Assembly (NCBI GenBank): GCA_026874595.1
Contig: CM049321.1
Span: forward strand, 49,335,297 to 49,399,296
Length of the DNA stretch: 64,000 nucleotides
Direction of reading: 5' to 3'
From: Sipunculus nudus
Lineage: Eukaryota; Annelida; Sipuncula; Golfingiida; Sipunculidae
Shown here piece by piece: positions 50,227 to 60,739 of this stretch (position 1 is its first letter; each line of letters starts with the position of its first letter). A program made the position numbers and the translations under genes. Below the pieces are notes generated by a model. That model was not told the DNA's origin and made no database searches. It was given only the letters and a program-made list of their open reading frames with translations.

Positions 50227-50460
50227 GTTCACGTGATTATTAGGGAACGTAACACGGCCGACAGTATCCTTGATATTTTTATTTCGTAGAGCTACTCACG
50301 GAAAAAATCATTTGAGCACGCAACACCGCCTGCCCCAAGAAAACGCATTTGAAATGTTTTATTTTATTTGTTTTTATACTGTAAGGTACATTGATTATTG
50401 AAAACTGCGTTATTCGGAATAACACATTAGCTACGGATGCATTATTTACAAAAACATGAC

Positions 50461-51002
50461 GGGTTGGCAGGATAACACAAAGTTGAATATAATAATAATG
50501 TACTGAGTAAAGTCCTATGACAGTGAAACCTGTGATTAATTACACCGCCTGTCACGTGTCCACTCGAAACCAACCTCTTCCTGGTGCTTAATGTAGTACC
50601 GCCGGGTCTACTTGTCCCAACTGTCAATATAAATCAGAATGTGTTACTTTCAAGGAAACATCTTCTCCTTATATTTCACATGTGTATGCTTTCACAATAT
50701 CACTTACTCCGAGAAGTCACACAAAACACTTATGTTTATGTAATCTTATATAGTTCTAATCTGACACATTTGAAAGAATTGGACTACTTGACCCTCCTCA
50801 TTACATTTTACCTAGTCCGCTGGTGTAGGTAAAAGCCGCGTTTCATTGTTGGGATCACATTGTGAGGCCATAAACCATAAACAGCTGGAGTGGATCACTT
50901 TCTGCCGTGAACTTGTTTAACGGACAAAAATGGTCTTAAATGCACATACGGTCTTATTACAGAGTCACTTATAACCAATATCGGTTAGGTTCATTAATTA
51001 AA
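50461..51002. other. Unique non-coding stretch right of the duplication
   Basis: No supported gene. Short frames on both strands (50442-50832) overlap and are not recognised. Confidence 0.4.
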
Positions 51003-51064
51003 GGGTGGTCGTAATAGACCGGTGGTCCTATTAGAAAGGTGGTCCTTCAGACAGGTTCCACTGC
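51003..51064 (+). repeat. GTGGTC-type 20-base tandem motif, site 1
   Basis: Three degenerate units: GGGTGGTCGTAATAGACC, GGTGGTCCTATTAGAAA, GGTGGTCCTTCAGACAGG. Similar units recur at 57560-57615 and 58325-58530. Confidence 0.55.
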
Positions 51065-51206
51065 ATAATAATATGGGAAGTGAAACAATAGTTGAGATAG
51101 GAGAGATTGTATTGTGCCGCCATCTGTCAGTTATATTAAAAACTAAAGTCAAGATAGACATTCAGTTTCAATGCTAAGGCAAAAAAAAAAAAAAAATAAA
51201 TAAATA

Positions 51207-51527
51207 AAAGGTATGGTTCTCAGGCACCGCCCGAATCAATTTTAAACCCCCGCATCAAAAATTTTTCTTTAGATTTTCAACAGAAACATACCAATTTTGA
51301 GCTGCAGCCGCTCGGACATTTCTTTCAAGAATATAATATCATACAATTTCCCTTGTTATGAAGTGCTTTTACTTGTTTAGCAAAATAAATCTGTTATTAT
51401 CATGATTTTCCCGTATAATTTGACATTTTTAGCGAAACATACCAAAAAATTAAAATTAAAGAACCGCCCGCCCGCATCGATTTCTGAAAAAAAGTGCCTG
51501 AGAACCATACTTTTTTTTTTATTTTGG
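51207..51527. mobile_element. MITE-like element with 17-bp perfect terminal inverted repeats
   Basis: GTATGGTTCTCAGGCAC at 51211-51227 is repeated as its exact reverse complement at 51494-51510. The flanking A-rich (left) and T-rich (right) runs extend the symmetry. The roughly 290-base interior has no transposase; internal GAAACATACC and CGCCCG words occur twice in direct orientation. The size and structure fit a non-autonomous DNA transposon. Target-site duplication is obscured by the flanking A/T runs. The 96-codon minus-strand frame and the 69-codon plus-strand frame here are not genes. Confidence 0.6.
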
Positions 51528-51691
51528 CTTAATTCATGTTTATTCTGGCATTTAAGAATGAACTTGACGGTAAGACATTGTAAAAAAAAAAATATCACTT
51601 TTTTGTTATAATCATTATGTTTATTATTAGAACCTTTACTGCCTAAATTGTTATATAATACAATCATTCCATTTTATATTTAAATAATAAT

Positions 51692-51694
51692 AGA

Positions 51695-51740
<46 letters not shown>
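51692..51740. repeat. (AAT)n microsatellite
   Basis: Uninterrupted trinucleotide run. A C-homopolymer follows at about 51792-51807. Confidence 0.95.
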
Positions 51741-51964
51741 TCTAGATATTTCTTGGCACCGCAGGTGTCATAGTATCCCCAGACAATTAATCCCCCCCCC
51801 CCCCCCCTTAAGATTAGGCCCCCATCTTCAGTAGATTATACTGACACTTGGCAAGCGACTATGGTTTCTTCCATAAATCAACTTGAGAAACAATATTTTT
51901 CACCAAATATGGGGGGCAATACGGTGAATCACTCTTGGGAGAAGAGCATTAATTTATTTTATGA

Positions 51965-53110
51965 AAACGGGAAGTTAGGTGGCGTCACCTGTCTGGTTTA
52001 CGAGAAAATTTTCCAAGATGGATGGACATGCCAAATTTAAGACCAAATCCTTGAACCACTCCGGAGATATGACCAATTTTCACCCAAAGCACATGTACAG
52101 AAGAACGCCACGCCAACACGATTGCAGATGGCGCCACCAGTCTTTAGTACAAGATGGAGGAGTCCAAGATCTATGGATATGTACACTTTCAGGCCAATAG
52201 GGCAAATCACTCCCCTGAAAAGCGCTTTAATTTATTCTACAAAAAAGGGAAGGTAGGTGGCGCCACCTGTCTGGTTAATGAGAAAAATTTCCAAGATGGA
52301 TGGACATGCCACATTTCAGACAAATACCTTGAACCACTCCGGAGATATGAGCAATTTTCACCGAAAGCAGACATACGGATTGACGCCACACAATTACGAT
52401 TGCAGATAACGCCACCAGTCTTGAATACAAGATGGAGGAGTCAAAGATGAATAGACATGCACGATTTCAGTGGAGTATTAAAAGGTGCGAAATCAAGAAA
52501 AGTACAGAAGGTGGCGCCACCTGTCTTCCACAGAAGACAAAGCTTTCCAAGATCTTCGGTCAATTTAATTTTTGGACCAATCCATGCATCCCTTATTGAG
52601 ATATTTATGATTTTGTGTGATTTTCACCATATATGGCAATATTCAAGATCAAGGCCACTCTCATAGGAAAGGTCATGACCCCAATTCAAATATATATCAT
52701 CCCATAACCCATGTCTATGTATATGCATAATATGAAAGAAATCTGTCCTTTCGTTTTTTAATTATAATTGTCACAGTACTGTTAAGTGGCATTGGTGGGG
52801 GTATTAAACGGCACAAAGACAAGAAAAGGATAACAAGTGGCGCTACCAGTTTCCGGCACACGACAACACTACCCAAGATCTTCGGTCAAGTTGATTTTTG
52901 GATCAAATCATGCAAGATTTCTTGAGATATTTAAGAATTTGTGTGATTTTCCCCTCAAATGGAATTATTCAAGGTCATGGTCACTCCCCTAGTGAAGGTC
53001 ATGACCCAATTTTAAATAGGCTTCGTCCACTCACTTATATATATGCACATGTCAAGTTTTGTAAAGATCCGTGAAATATTGTTTTAGTTATCGCGTCAAA
53101 ACTAAATCTC
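51965..53110 (+). repeat. Palindrome-marked tandem repeats, four units in two families
   Basis: Units A (about 51965-52240) and B (52241-52460) share AAGATGGATGGACATGCCA, CTTGAACCACTCCGGAGATA and GATTGCAGAT. Units C (52460-52760) and D (52800-53110) share CCAAGATCTTCGGTCAA, TTGAGATATTTA and GAAAGGTCATGACC-type blocks. Every unit begins with a GGTGGCGCCACC-like palindrome, perfect in B (52256-52267) and C (52510-52521). D closes with a GTAAAGATCCGTGAAATAT tail and a short GGC run. Short frames (52-98 codons) across the units are not recognised as proteins. Confidence 0.65.
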
Positions 53111-53178
53111 TACGGCGGCGGCGGCGGCGCGACCTTGCTTAAACTATAGTCTCCCGACTTTGTCTGGGGGTACTGATA

Positions 53179-53184
53179 ATAATG

Positions 53185-53218
<34 letters not shown>

Positions 53219-53235
53219 GAAGAAGAAGAAGAATA
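53179..53235. repeat. (AAT)n-(GAA)n compound microsatellite
   Basis: About 12 AAT units pass into AAG units. The poly-Tyr/Ser minus-strand frame over it is an artefact. Confidence 0.95.
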
Positions 53236-53668
53236 AGAACAATAATATTTGAATAATATGAAGCGATATATACATCGTATATACGCCTCAGGTTCTGTAT
53301 GACGCGACAGAAAAAAGGTGGCTGTACCAGTGACGGGTCCAGAGGGGGCCACCCGCAGCGCCCGCCCCCCCCCCCCCCCCCTGTTGAGCTCTAATATCTG
53401 TCATTTTATCTATTATTTCCCCAGTTATTCGTAATTAATTTTTATTTTGCAAATTATAAACGCAGATGTACACTTTCACAATGCAGATATTAACATGTTA
53501 AAAGCGATTGAATGTTTAAACTTTATAGTTGATATCCCAGTACCGAGGATATATAAATATTACAGCCGGCCACACACGAACCCTTACCTTCTGAACATTG
53601 ACTACGTTATGCAAAGACATTAAAGAGAACAGTAGTTGTGGAACAGAAAATCCTCGTATATTTTTTTC

Positions 53669-53750
53669 TTGTGAAAGGTGCCTCAAAATGTCCTCTATGC
53701 ATATTTTAAGCTGTTCTCAATGGCTTTAGATTTTATTGATATACGTGATT

Positions 53751-53813
<63 letters not shown>

Positions 53814-53898
53814 GAAAGGTGCCTCAAAATGTCCTCTTTACATTGCATATTTTAAACTGTTCTCAATGGCTTTAGATTTTATTGTAATAGATGAAATG

Positions 53899-53959
<61 letters not shown>
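53669..53959. repeat. Tandem duplication of a 141-base unit ending in (AT)n
   Basis: TTGTGAAAGGTGCCTCAAAA at 53669 recurs at 53810. Both copies continue through TCAATGGCTTTAGATTTTAT into a long AT tract (about 53755-53809 and 53900-53959). The pattern suggests slippage or unequal exchange through the AT runs. Confidence 0.85.
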
Positions 53960-53961
<2 letters not shown>

Positions 53962-55015
53962 AAAAAAAAACAAATATTTATATTTTTCGTAGGCTGAAAA
54001 TATATTATGTATAATAATAATTAATATATATGTATATACATTTAATATTGCATATGAACAAAAACCGCCATCCCAGTATATTAGAGCCCATCTTTTATAG
54101 AATTTATGGAATCGCCAATGCTAACAGCTAACAGCCAGATAATTTAATCACTTAGGCAAGCATCAGTTTGTGGTCTGTTTTATAATTTTGTTTACTATAA
54201 AAATATTTCAATTTCTCCTTCATCAGTAAAGGAATATACAGATTAGGCCAATTTTTTTAAGGTTTATTTCTCAGGCATTTTATTTGTCTTTTTTATACGT
54301 TTTCGATAACATATTCTTTTAATCAGTGACAACGTGATTATTGCCAAATTGTTTTGCTTAGTAAGAGGAATACGCACGTAACAAAACGAAATCTCATCGA
54401 AATTACATCGTTTTATTTTCTTGAAAGAAATACCGGAACCCCTGAAGTAAAAAGCGGTAAAATTCTGTTGAAAATGATTTTTTTTCTGGGGGCCGTGCCT
54501 GGAAAGCCATTCTCTTTTGCCTGAATACGTTTGTTTCAGTAAACTTACAGCAGACTGGTATGTGACAATAGATATCACGTGATCACGCATGAAATTGACA
54601 CGTGTGGCAATGACCTTAAAATTGTGAATTTCACTCCGCATCCAACGGGAAATATACACTTAGCCTGACTACTTCAACACTCCCACACCAAACATACAAA
54701 TCTCAAGAGTTGAGAATCCGGTACTTGCGTTTATATCTAGAAAGTAAAGAGTTCCTCTAATAAGAGGATAAGACAAAAATAATATTAATAATATTGGCAG
54801 AATATTCAACGAGTAACTATATTTTAAATATAAAAAAATATACTTAAAATATTTCAATTTCAAATAAAAAGACATATCCACATTCTTATACATTATAAAC
54901 ATTAATAAAATTTTCCAGTGGGTTATTTTTTATTTACTCATGTTACTTTAATAATGGTATGTTTGAAATTTAACTAGTTGTGTATTTATCTTATCTTGGA
55001 GTTCCTTTTTTACAG
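53960..55015. other. No supported gene
   Basis: A 131-codon minus-strand frame (54264-54659) and a 77-codon one (54669-54902) are present but unrecognised, Lys/Ile-rich and without splice context. The upstream exons that the S8-like gene needs are not obvious here. Confidence 0.4.
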
Positions 55016-55799
55016 GTAGACTACACGCCTACATACACAGAGACCAACAAGACCACGCTGGTCAGGCAGCTGACATCACACCAGGTTGACCCCGCCCACA
55101 AGGTGGTGGTCGGGATCCTGGGGAGCGGGTTAAACCCCAATCACCCGCTACTGGCCGGACGTCAGCTGAACCTGTCCAGTGTCAATATGTGAGAAGGCGA
55201 AAAGGACCAGACAAAGGACTGGGACGACGACACCACGTCCTTCACCGCCTGTCTGGTGAACTTGTTGTGTGCAGCTGGCGGTGACTCCCTGCTGAACCGT
55301 GTACGGCTCGTCCATGTCAAGGACACCAGGTCTGATGGTAAATACTACCCTAATGACCACAGTAAAGCCCTGGAGCAGTTTCTTCACCAGGGTGTTCACG
55401 TGGTTTTAAATCATATCGGTAGATTACACCCGGTCGCCACATGGAGCGGTGTGAAGCTGATCCAGCGCCTGAGAGACACGGCTGTATTTATAACGCACGC
55501 CTCGTTTCTGGAGACTCAGCCACAGCACACCTTCCCTCAGACAGAGGTCCTGGCGGTGAGCGGTGTGACGTCAGACGGCCGCCTGTCACCTCGTGCAGCC
55601 GCGGGGCCTCGTGTAGATTTCTTGGCGCCCGCCGAACACCAGACCACCGGTCACGGTCGCCCCCTCCCGAACAGCAACATCATGAACGCCACAAGCTTCA
55701 CAGGCGCCGTGACGATTTATATACTGGTGCTGGCCAGGATACACGGTACGGAATAATCTACAGCGCTGACACACTATCACAATGATAACATTTAACATA

Positions 55800-56600
55800 A
55801 TATACTTGGTTTACAAATATGTTCATGAATAGATATGGTTATTTGAAAATCATTTTGTAAAAAATAAACACAAAAAAAATTGATTATATTGATAAAATTC
55901 AAATATATCGATAAGATGGATATATGTTTATATAAAATGGAAGCCTGTATGTCCGTCATCTGAAAAGCTGTGATCTCCGATATAACATGGCAAATCCACG
56001 CTGTAGGGTCCAACTCTTTCTGACAAATTGAAAAGATACATGCCGAAAAATAGATACAGTTTCCATTAAGCGCGATAAGAATATCGCCAGAAAATGAATG
56101 CAAATAAAATTTATCTATATCTCCGTGATTATGAAAATGTCTGTTTCAGACAGATATAGACATACTTATTTATGCAATATTTTGATTGCCTGTGATTTTG
56201 TAGATGTGCAGTTTTTTTATTTCTATTCCGTAATTTTAACTACTTTTTATGAGCTTAAGGTATTTTGTTGGTTTAATAGCATATTACATTTTTATTACTG
56301 GATTATATGCATGTCTAATGTAGCCTAAATAATATTTAAATGTTAGTCTGCATCTTTATTTAATGAATTTTTTTATCATAGTCATTTTTATATGCAATTG
56401 CTTGCTTGTAATAGCCCTTTAGAGCACAACACTGTGGATTTTACGCTTTACAAAATAAATATCATTATTATTATTTATTATACCAAACCTTCAATAGAGC
56501 CCCCTCCCCGGCAACCCATTTTTATTTGTGAGATCAGAAGGGTTGGACCAGCAGATGGCAGCAGTAACATCCCCTCACGTTCACTAAAACACTTTTTATT
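55800..56600. other. Intron of the S8-like gene, nothing recognised
   Basis: AT-rich. Frames at 55792-56103 (minus) and 56098-56613 (plus) are short and unrecognised. Confidence 0.4.
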
Positions 56601-56601
56601 A

Positions 56602-56840
56602 GGGCCCCGCTGACAAGCGGTGCCCTATAGAGATCACCGTTTTATTTGTGTTGTATTTTTTACCTCCGCCAGGAGGGTATGCGTTCATTCCCGTTCGTGC
56701 GTTTGTTCGTTTGTACACAACATAAATTATTCAATCAAGAATGGAATATCATGAAATTTTCAGGGCATTTTGGGAAACGGCCAATGAAGAATAAGATATC
56801 GGGGAGCACCTGCCCCATGATCCGGGTCCAGGAATTCCTG
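56602..56840 (-). mobile_element. Hairpin-ended dispersed repeat, copy 2
   Basis: Hairpin GGGCCCCGCT-GACA-AGCGGTGCCC at 56602-56625, followed by CTATAGAGATCACCG and, in this copy, ACCTCCGCCAGGAGGGTATG, itself a small hairpin. It lies inside the intron of the S8-like gene. On the minus strand the unit ends hairpin-CTAAT, as at 2941. Confidence 0.5.
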
Positions 56841-57381
56841 TGAATGTATATATCTAGTTATATCATTCACTTTAACGACCGCTCATTTAAATATTTCAGA
56901 ATATATCAATATGTAATTAATCTGAATGTATTCTATCAAATCTGTCAAAGTCAGGTGGCATTAATTAAATTTTATACAAGGTAAGATGCCAACAAATAAT
57001 GGGCCTCTTACATATTTGTCACTTTGTTTAACCCTCAAATGTTTAGTAACATCCTCTGGTAAAATATAATTACACGAATATCCACCGGAAAAAAAATATA
57101 AGATTAAGTGACAAATATTGATTGCGTCATGATTGTTTATAATGAGGTTTTCTTTTACAGGTGTTGACGAGTCCCGTATACGTCGCTTGTCAACAACAAG
57201 TGTGATGAGGGCCATCTTGATAGAGATGTGCTCTCATCCGGAGAGAAGAACGGCCAGCATGGGATACGGCGTCCTTGACCCTTGGCCTTTCCTCAACGAC
57301 TGGACGAAGCTGGGTCCCATCGTCATGAAATACACGGATCCTGACGCTGAACAAACACTCTGGGCCGGAAAAGATATTTGA

Positions 57382-58538
57382 TAAAGGAAGATCTTGCTTT
57401 CAGTAAGAGACAGTTACCAATACCCGTCCGTCTGTCTGCCTCACATGCATAAAATAATAAAGTCTTTTAGTCCATTGTCTCCGCCTATAACCCTGCTTAC
57501 TCACTGTCTGCCTGTCTGGTTTTACCTCTGTGTCTACATCTCTTATATACAGCAAAACCTTGGAATAACGACCAGGAAAAAGCGGTCGCATTTCCGAGTT
57601 GGCCACTCAAGTGAGGTTTGACTATCTAGGGTCTTACAACAGCTCGTCTTGCCATACTTTGTTGACTCTAAGTACAATGTGACGTTCCGGTAGTTATTCA
57701 ATATAATTTGAAATTCCTGATTATGTTTTCCACCGAAATCTACATAAAGAAAGAGTAGATTAAAACGATTCGTTTTTTTTTTCGTATATTTATTCATTAA
57801 TACTGAAAATAGAAAAACTCAAAAGCAAAAAAAAATAAAAGAAAAAAAAATTCATATCTAAGTTCATATCAAGCTGTCTTGTATAACAAACAATATTACA
57901 ATATGTACAATGAATGCTTGTACAATACTTAATCTTGATATATATTAGACATTAGAATAAGGTAAACCAGACTCATTATACATGACCCTTTGAAAAGTCT
58001 ATTTCATTGGAAACGGATCCATACAAAGTTGCCGATTTTGACACTTGGCGTGCACAGCTCGCTCCTGCTGCTTGTCCTCCAGCACTGACAGTTTACATCG
58101 CTGAGTTAATGAAGGAGTACTCAGTCTCTGTCCTCAGCCAATACAGTTAATAAACAATCAGCCCTCTTAAATAATATGAGCCGTGACGTAAAGATTCCTG
58201 ATCTGTTGTGATCTTCGTGAACACCCTTTTTCTATACAATGATCTAGTTTCATCTCCTTGCCTTACTAATTAGTGACGCACAGCTTTGGTTTGCGCCCGA
58301 GCCTCCGCTACGCCTGGTCAGGCAAGGTTTGCTCTCAACTAAGTGGTCCCAGAACTGAGTTTCAGGTCACACGTTGGGACCAAAAGAGTGGTCGCAAAAC
58401 GAAAAAAAAAGACGAGAGACCCGCTATTCCGAGGTTTAAATACATGATAAGAAGAGCGATAAATCGGGACCATAAAAAAGTGGTCGTAATTTCGAGGTGG
58501 TCGCTTTATCGATGTGGTCGTTAAACGAGGTTTTCATA

Positions 58539-58540
<2 letters not shown>
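57382..58540 (+). repeat. Gene-free stretch with two GTGGTC-type motif sites
   Basis: Degenerate 18-20-base units with a GTGGTCG core lie at about 57560-57615 (AGCGGTCGCATTTCCGAG and its neighbours) and 58325-58530 (GTGGTCGTAATTTCGAG, GTGGTCGCTTTATCGAT, GTGGTCGTTAAACGAG). Between them the sequence is AT-rich with no supported gene. Confidence 0.5.

Positions 58541-58542
<2 letters not shown>

Positions 58543-58599
<57 letters not shown>
58543..58599. repeat. (AT)n microsatellite
   Basis: Uninterrupted AT run just before the minisatellite array. Confidence 0.95.
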
Positions 58600-58602
<3 letters not shown>

Positions 58603-58629
58603 GAGGGAGAATAAGAGACCGGCAGACAA

Positions 58630-59850
58630 TAGAAAGCAAAGCAGTCAAACTTTGTCTGGCTATCTCCTATTCTCCCTCTCTGGGCCTACTTTGTCTGCCT
58701 GTCTCGCATTCTCCCTAACAGGTCCTATGTTATTTACCTGTATCTCGTTAATGTTCTCTGTTCATTATCTACCTGTCTCTTAGTCTCTTATTCAATGCCT
58801 ACTTAGTCTACATATCTCTTATTCTCCCGCTCAACGATTTTTCTGTCTACTGTCTCACATTCTCTCTCTTAGCGCATACTTTGTCTGCCCGTCTCTCATT
58901 CTTGCTGTCAGTGACAATTTTGTCTGTCTGCCTGTCTCTCCCATTCTCCCCCCTCAGTGCCCAATTTTTTTTCTACCATTATCCCTCTCAGTGCCTTCTT
59001 TGTCATCCGATCTACCATTCTTCAGCCCTATGTCTACTTTGTCTGCCTGTCCCCCATTCTCCCTCGCAGTGACTATTTAGTCTTCCTGTTTCTCCCATTC
59101 TCTCCCCCCCCCCAGTGCCTACTTTTTTTTATCTCCCATTCTCCCTCTCAGTACCTTCCTTGTCAGCAGTCTACCATACTCCCGCCAAAAGTCTATTTTG
59201 TCTACCGGTCTTCCATTCTCCCGCGCACTGTCTACGTTGTGTGCCGGTCTCCCAATCTCCCGCCATATGTCTACTTTATCTGCCGATCTCCTATTCTCCC
59301 GCGCATTGTCTACTTTGTCTGCCGGTCTCCCATTCTCCCGTTCAATGTCTTCTTTGTCTGCAGGTCTCCCATTCTCCCTCGCAGTGGATGCTTTATCTGC
59401 CTGTCTCCCATTCTCCCGCTCAACGTCTTCTTTGTTTGCATGTCTCCCATTCTCGCTCTCAGTGTCTTCTTTGTCTGTCTGTCTATCCCAACTTTCCCTC
59501 AGTGCCTGATTTTTTCTACCATTCTCCCTCTCAGTGCCTTCTTTGTCAGCCAGTCTCCCTTTCTCCCGCTCAATGTCTACTTTATCTGCCAGTCCCCCAT
59601 TCTGCCCTTCAATATCTTTGTTGTTTGTTGATCTCCCATTCCCCCGCCACATGTCTACTTTATCTGCCCGCCTCCCGTTTCCCCGCTCAATGTTTACTTT
59701 GTCTGCCCATCTCCTATTCTCCCTCTCAATGCCTACTTTTTTCTGCCTGTCTCCCTTTTTTCATTCGTGCCTACTTTGCCCCCACATTCTCCCTCTCGCT
59801 GCCTACTCTGTCTGTGTGTTTCTTATTCTCCCTCTCGATTGCATAATATG
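58630..59850. repeat. 39-base minisatellite array
   Basis: About 30 diverged units with the core GTCTCCCATTCTCCC followed by a CTCAGTGCCTACTTTGTCTG-type segment. CCCATTCTCC starts at 59329, 59368, 59407 and 59446, giving a 39-base period. Because 39 is 13 codons, several frames on both strands stay open for 100-243 codons (13-residue repeats such as FVCRSPILPRS on plus and ENGRPADKEDIER on minus). These long frames are explained by the period and do not support a gene. Confidence 0.9.
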
Positions 59851-60739
59851 TGCTCTGAATAACTGCCTGTAAAATATACTGAACAAAGAAATACGCCATT
59901 ATTACGTGTGAAGTGTTTTATTCTGTATAATGAGCGTATTGTAAAGAGGACAATTTTTTTTATAACTATAATTATTTTTTTCAGGCAGGAATATACAAGT
60001 ATGGAAGTCTGTGTGGTTAATAAACATGCATCATCTGATCGTGTCCTGTCTATTAGGTTACGGGTCACTGAAAATATGTTGTGATCTCCCATCCGTGTTA
60101 CGTCTGATCACGAAGTTGTTGCTGGTAATGAGGGGCGTTTCTCCTGCTTTGAATGCACTGATTTGCTGGAGTCGTTAACTGGATTAACTGAGGCTATATC
60201 AGTGGCTACACCTGACGTCTGATGGAGAGACTACGTTTCTGCTGGCAGTGATATTCGTTAAGCAACCCTTTGACATAGGGCAGCACAGAAGTCTTTTCGC
60301 GGCAGTGGCGTAGAAAAGTTTTTTTCATTGGGGGTATGTGCTAAAGGGGAGGTGAGTTCCCCCCTCAGAAGTTCGAAGGTTTTGGGTTTTTTCAAAGTGA
60401 ATTGGTGCAATTTGTTGAATACTATAAGTGAAATTTTGATTAAAATGAACGTACGAGTTACCATTGAATATGGCATCTTTGTAGAATAATAAAATAATAT
60501 TTTACAGCATTTATTTACTCACCTTATTTTCATACCTTTAAATACATCTGCTCAAATACCAACGATAAGCCTCTTAGTGACTTTTTTTTGCTTTGTTCTT
60601 ATTTATTCCCATTGGCATAAACATGGCTTCATAGAGTTAGAAACATTAAAAAACAGGAATTAGATAAAACAAGGATATAAAAAAATCAGATTCTGTAACA
60701 CTAGGCAGCGGGAAATGTCTAGGGGAATGAATAAAGAAG
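59851..60739. other. Non-coding stretch, nothing recognised
   Basis: No supported feature. Confidence 0.4.

Larger units (their letters stand above)
41874..50459. repeat. 8.57-kb tandem duplication, unit 2
   Basis: Direct copy of 33307-41873. It ends at AAAAACATGAC, after which unique sequence (GGGTTGGCAG) begins at 50461. Only about one base is shared at the junction, so breakpoint homology is minimal. Expanded or contracted runs relative to unit 1 include AT at 48265-48298 and G at 49761-49777 and 49819-49832. Confidence 0.95.
55016..57381 (+). pseudogene. Subtilisin-like (peptidase S8) gene remnant or pseudoprotease
   Basis: Two exons: 55016-55745 (acceptor CCTTTTTTACAG, phase 0) and 57161-57381 (acceptor TTTTACAG), joined in phase 1 and ending at TGA 57379-57381. 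S8 landmarks appear in order. VVVGILGSGLNPNHPLL is the Asp block, but Gly (55121-55123) replaces the catalytic Asp. SFTACLVNLL stands where HGTxxA is expected, so His is lost. VFITHASF stands at the oxyanion-Asn strand without the Asn. EVLAVSGV and GPRVDFLAPA follow. NATSFTGAV at 55685-55710 keeps the Ser (55694-55696). The second exon gives a VMRAILIEMC helix and GYGVLDPWPFL. One in-frame TGA (55190-55192) interrupts exon 1; otherwise both exons are open. The first exon is strikingly GC-rich beside its AT-rich surroundings. A 5' part with a start codon is missing from this locus unless it is spliced from the CARD gene upstream. It is either a dead gene or a pseudoprotease with a sequence error. 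Confidence 0.65.

Noticed and set aside
54264-54659. 131-codon minus-strand frame as a gene
   Set aside because: Lys/Ile/Phe-rich with no motif I recognise, no splice context and no second copy; chance in AT-rich sequence is likely.
55187-55208. A tiny intron (GTGAGA...GACCAG) that would remove the TGA in the S8-like exon
   Set aside because: It would be 22 bases, too short for an animal intron, and would shift the frame.
58957-59846. Open frames of 177-243 codons on both strands, as a Ser/Pro-rich or Glu/Asn/Arg-rich repeat protein
   Set aside because: They are produced by the 39-base (13-codon) minisatellite, occur in several frames on both strands, and show no start, splice or domain context.
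58630-59850. CRISPR array
   Set aside because: The 39-base units are contiguous and all parts are similar; there are no unique spacers, and the window is eukaryotic.
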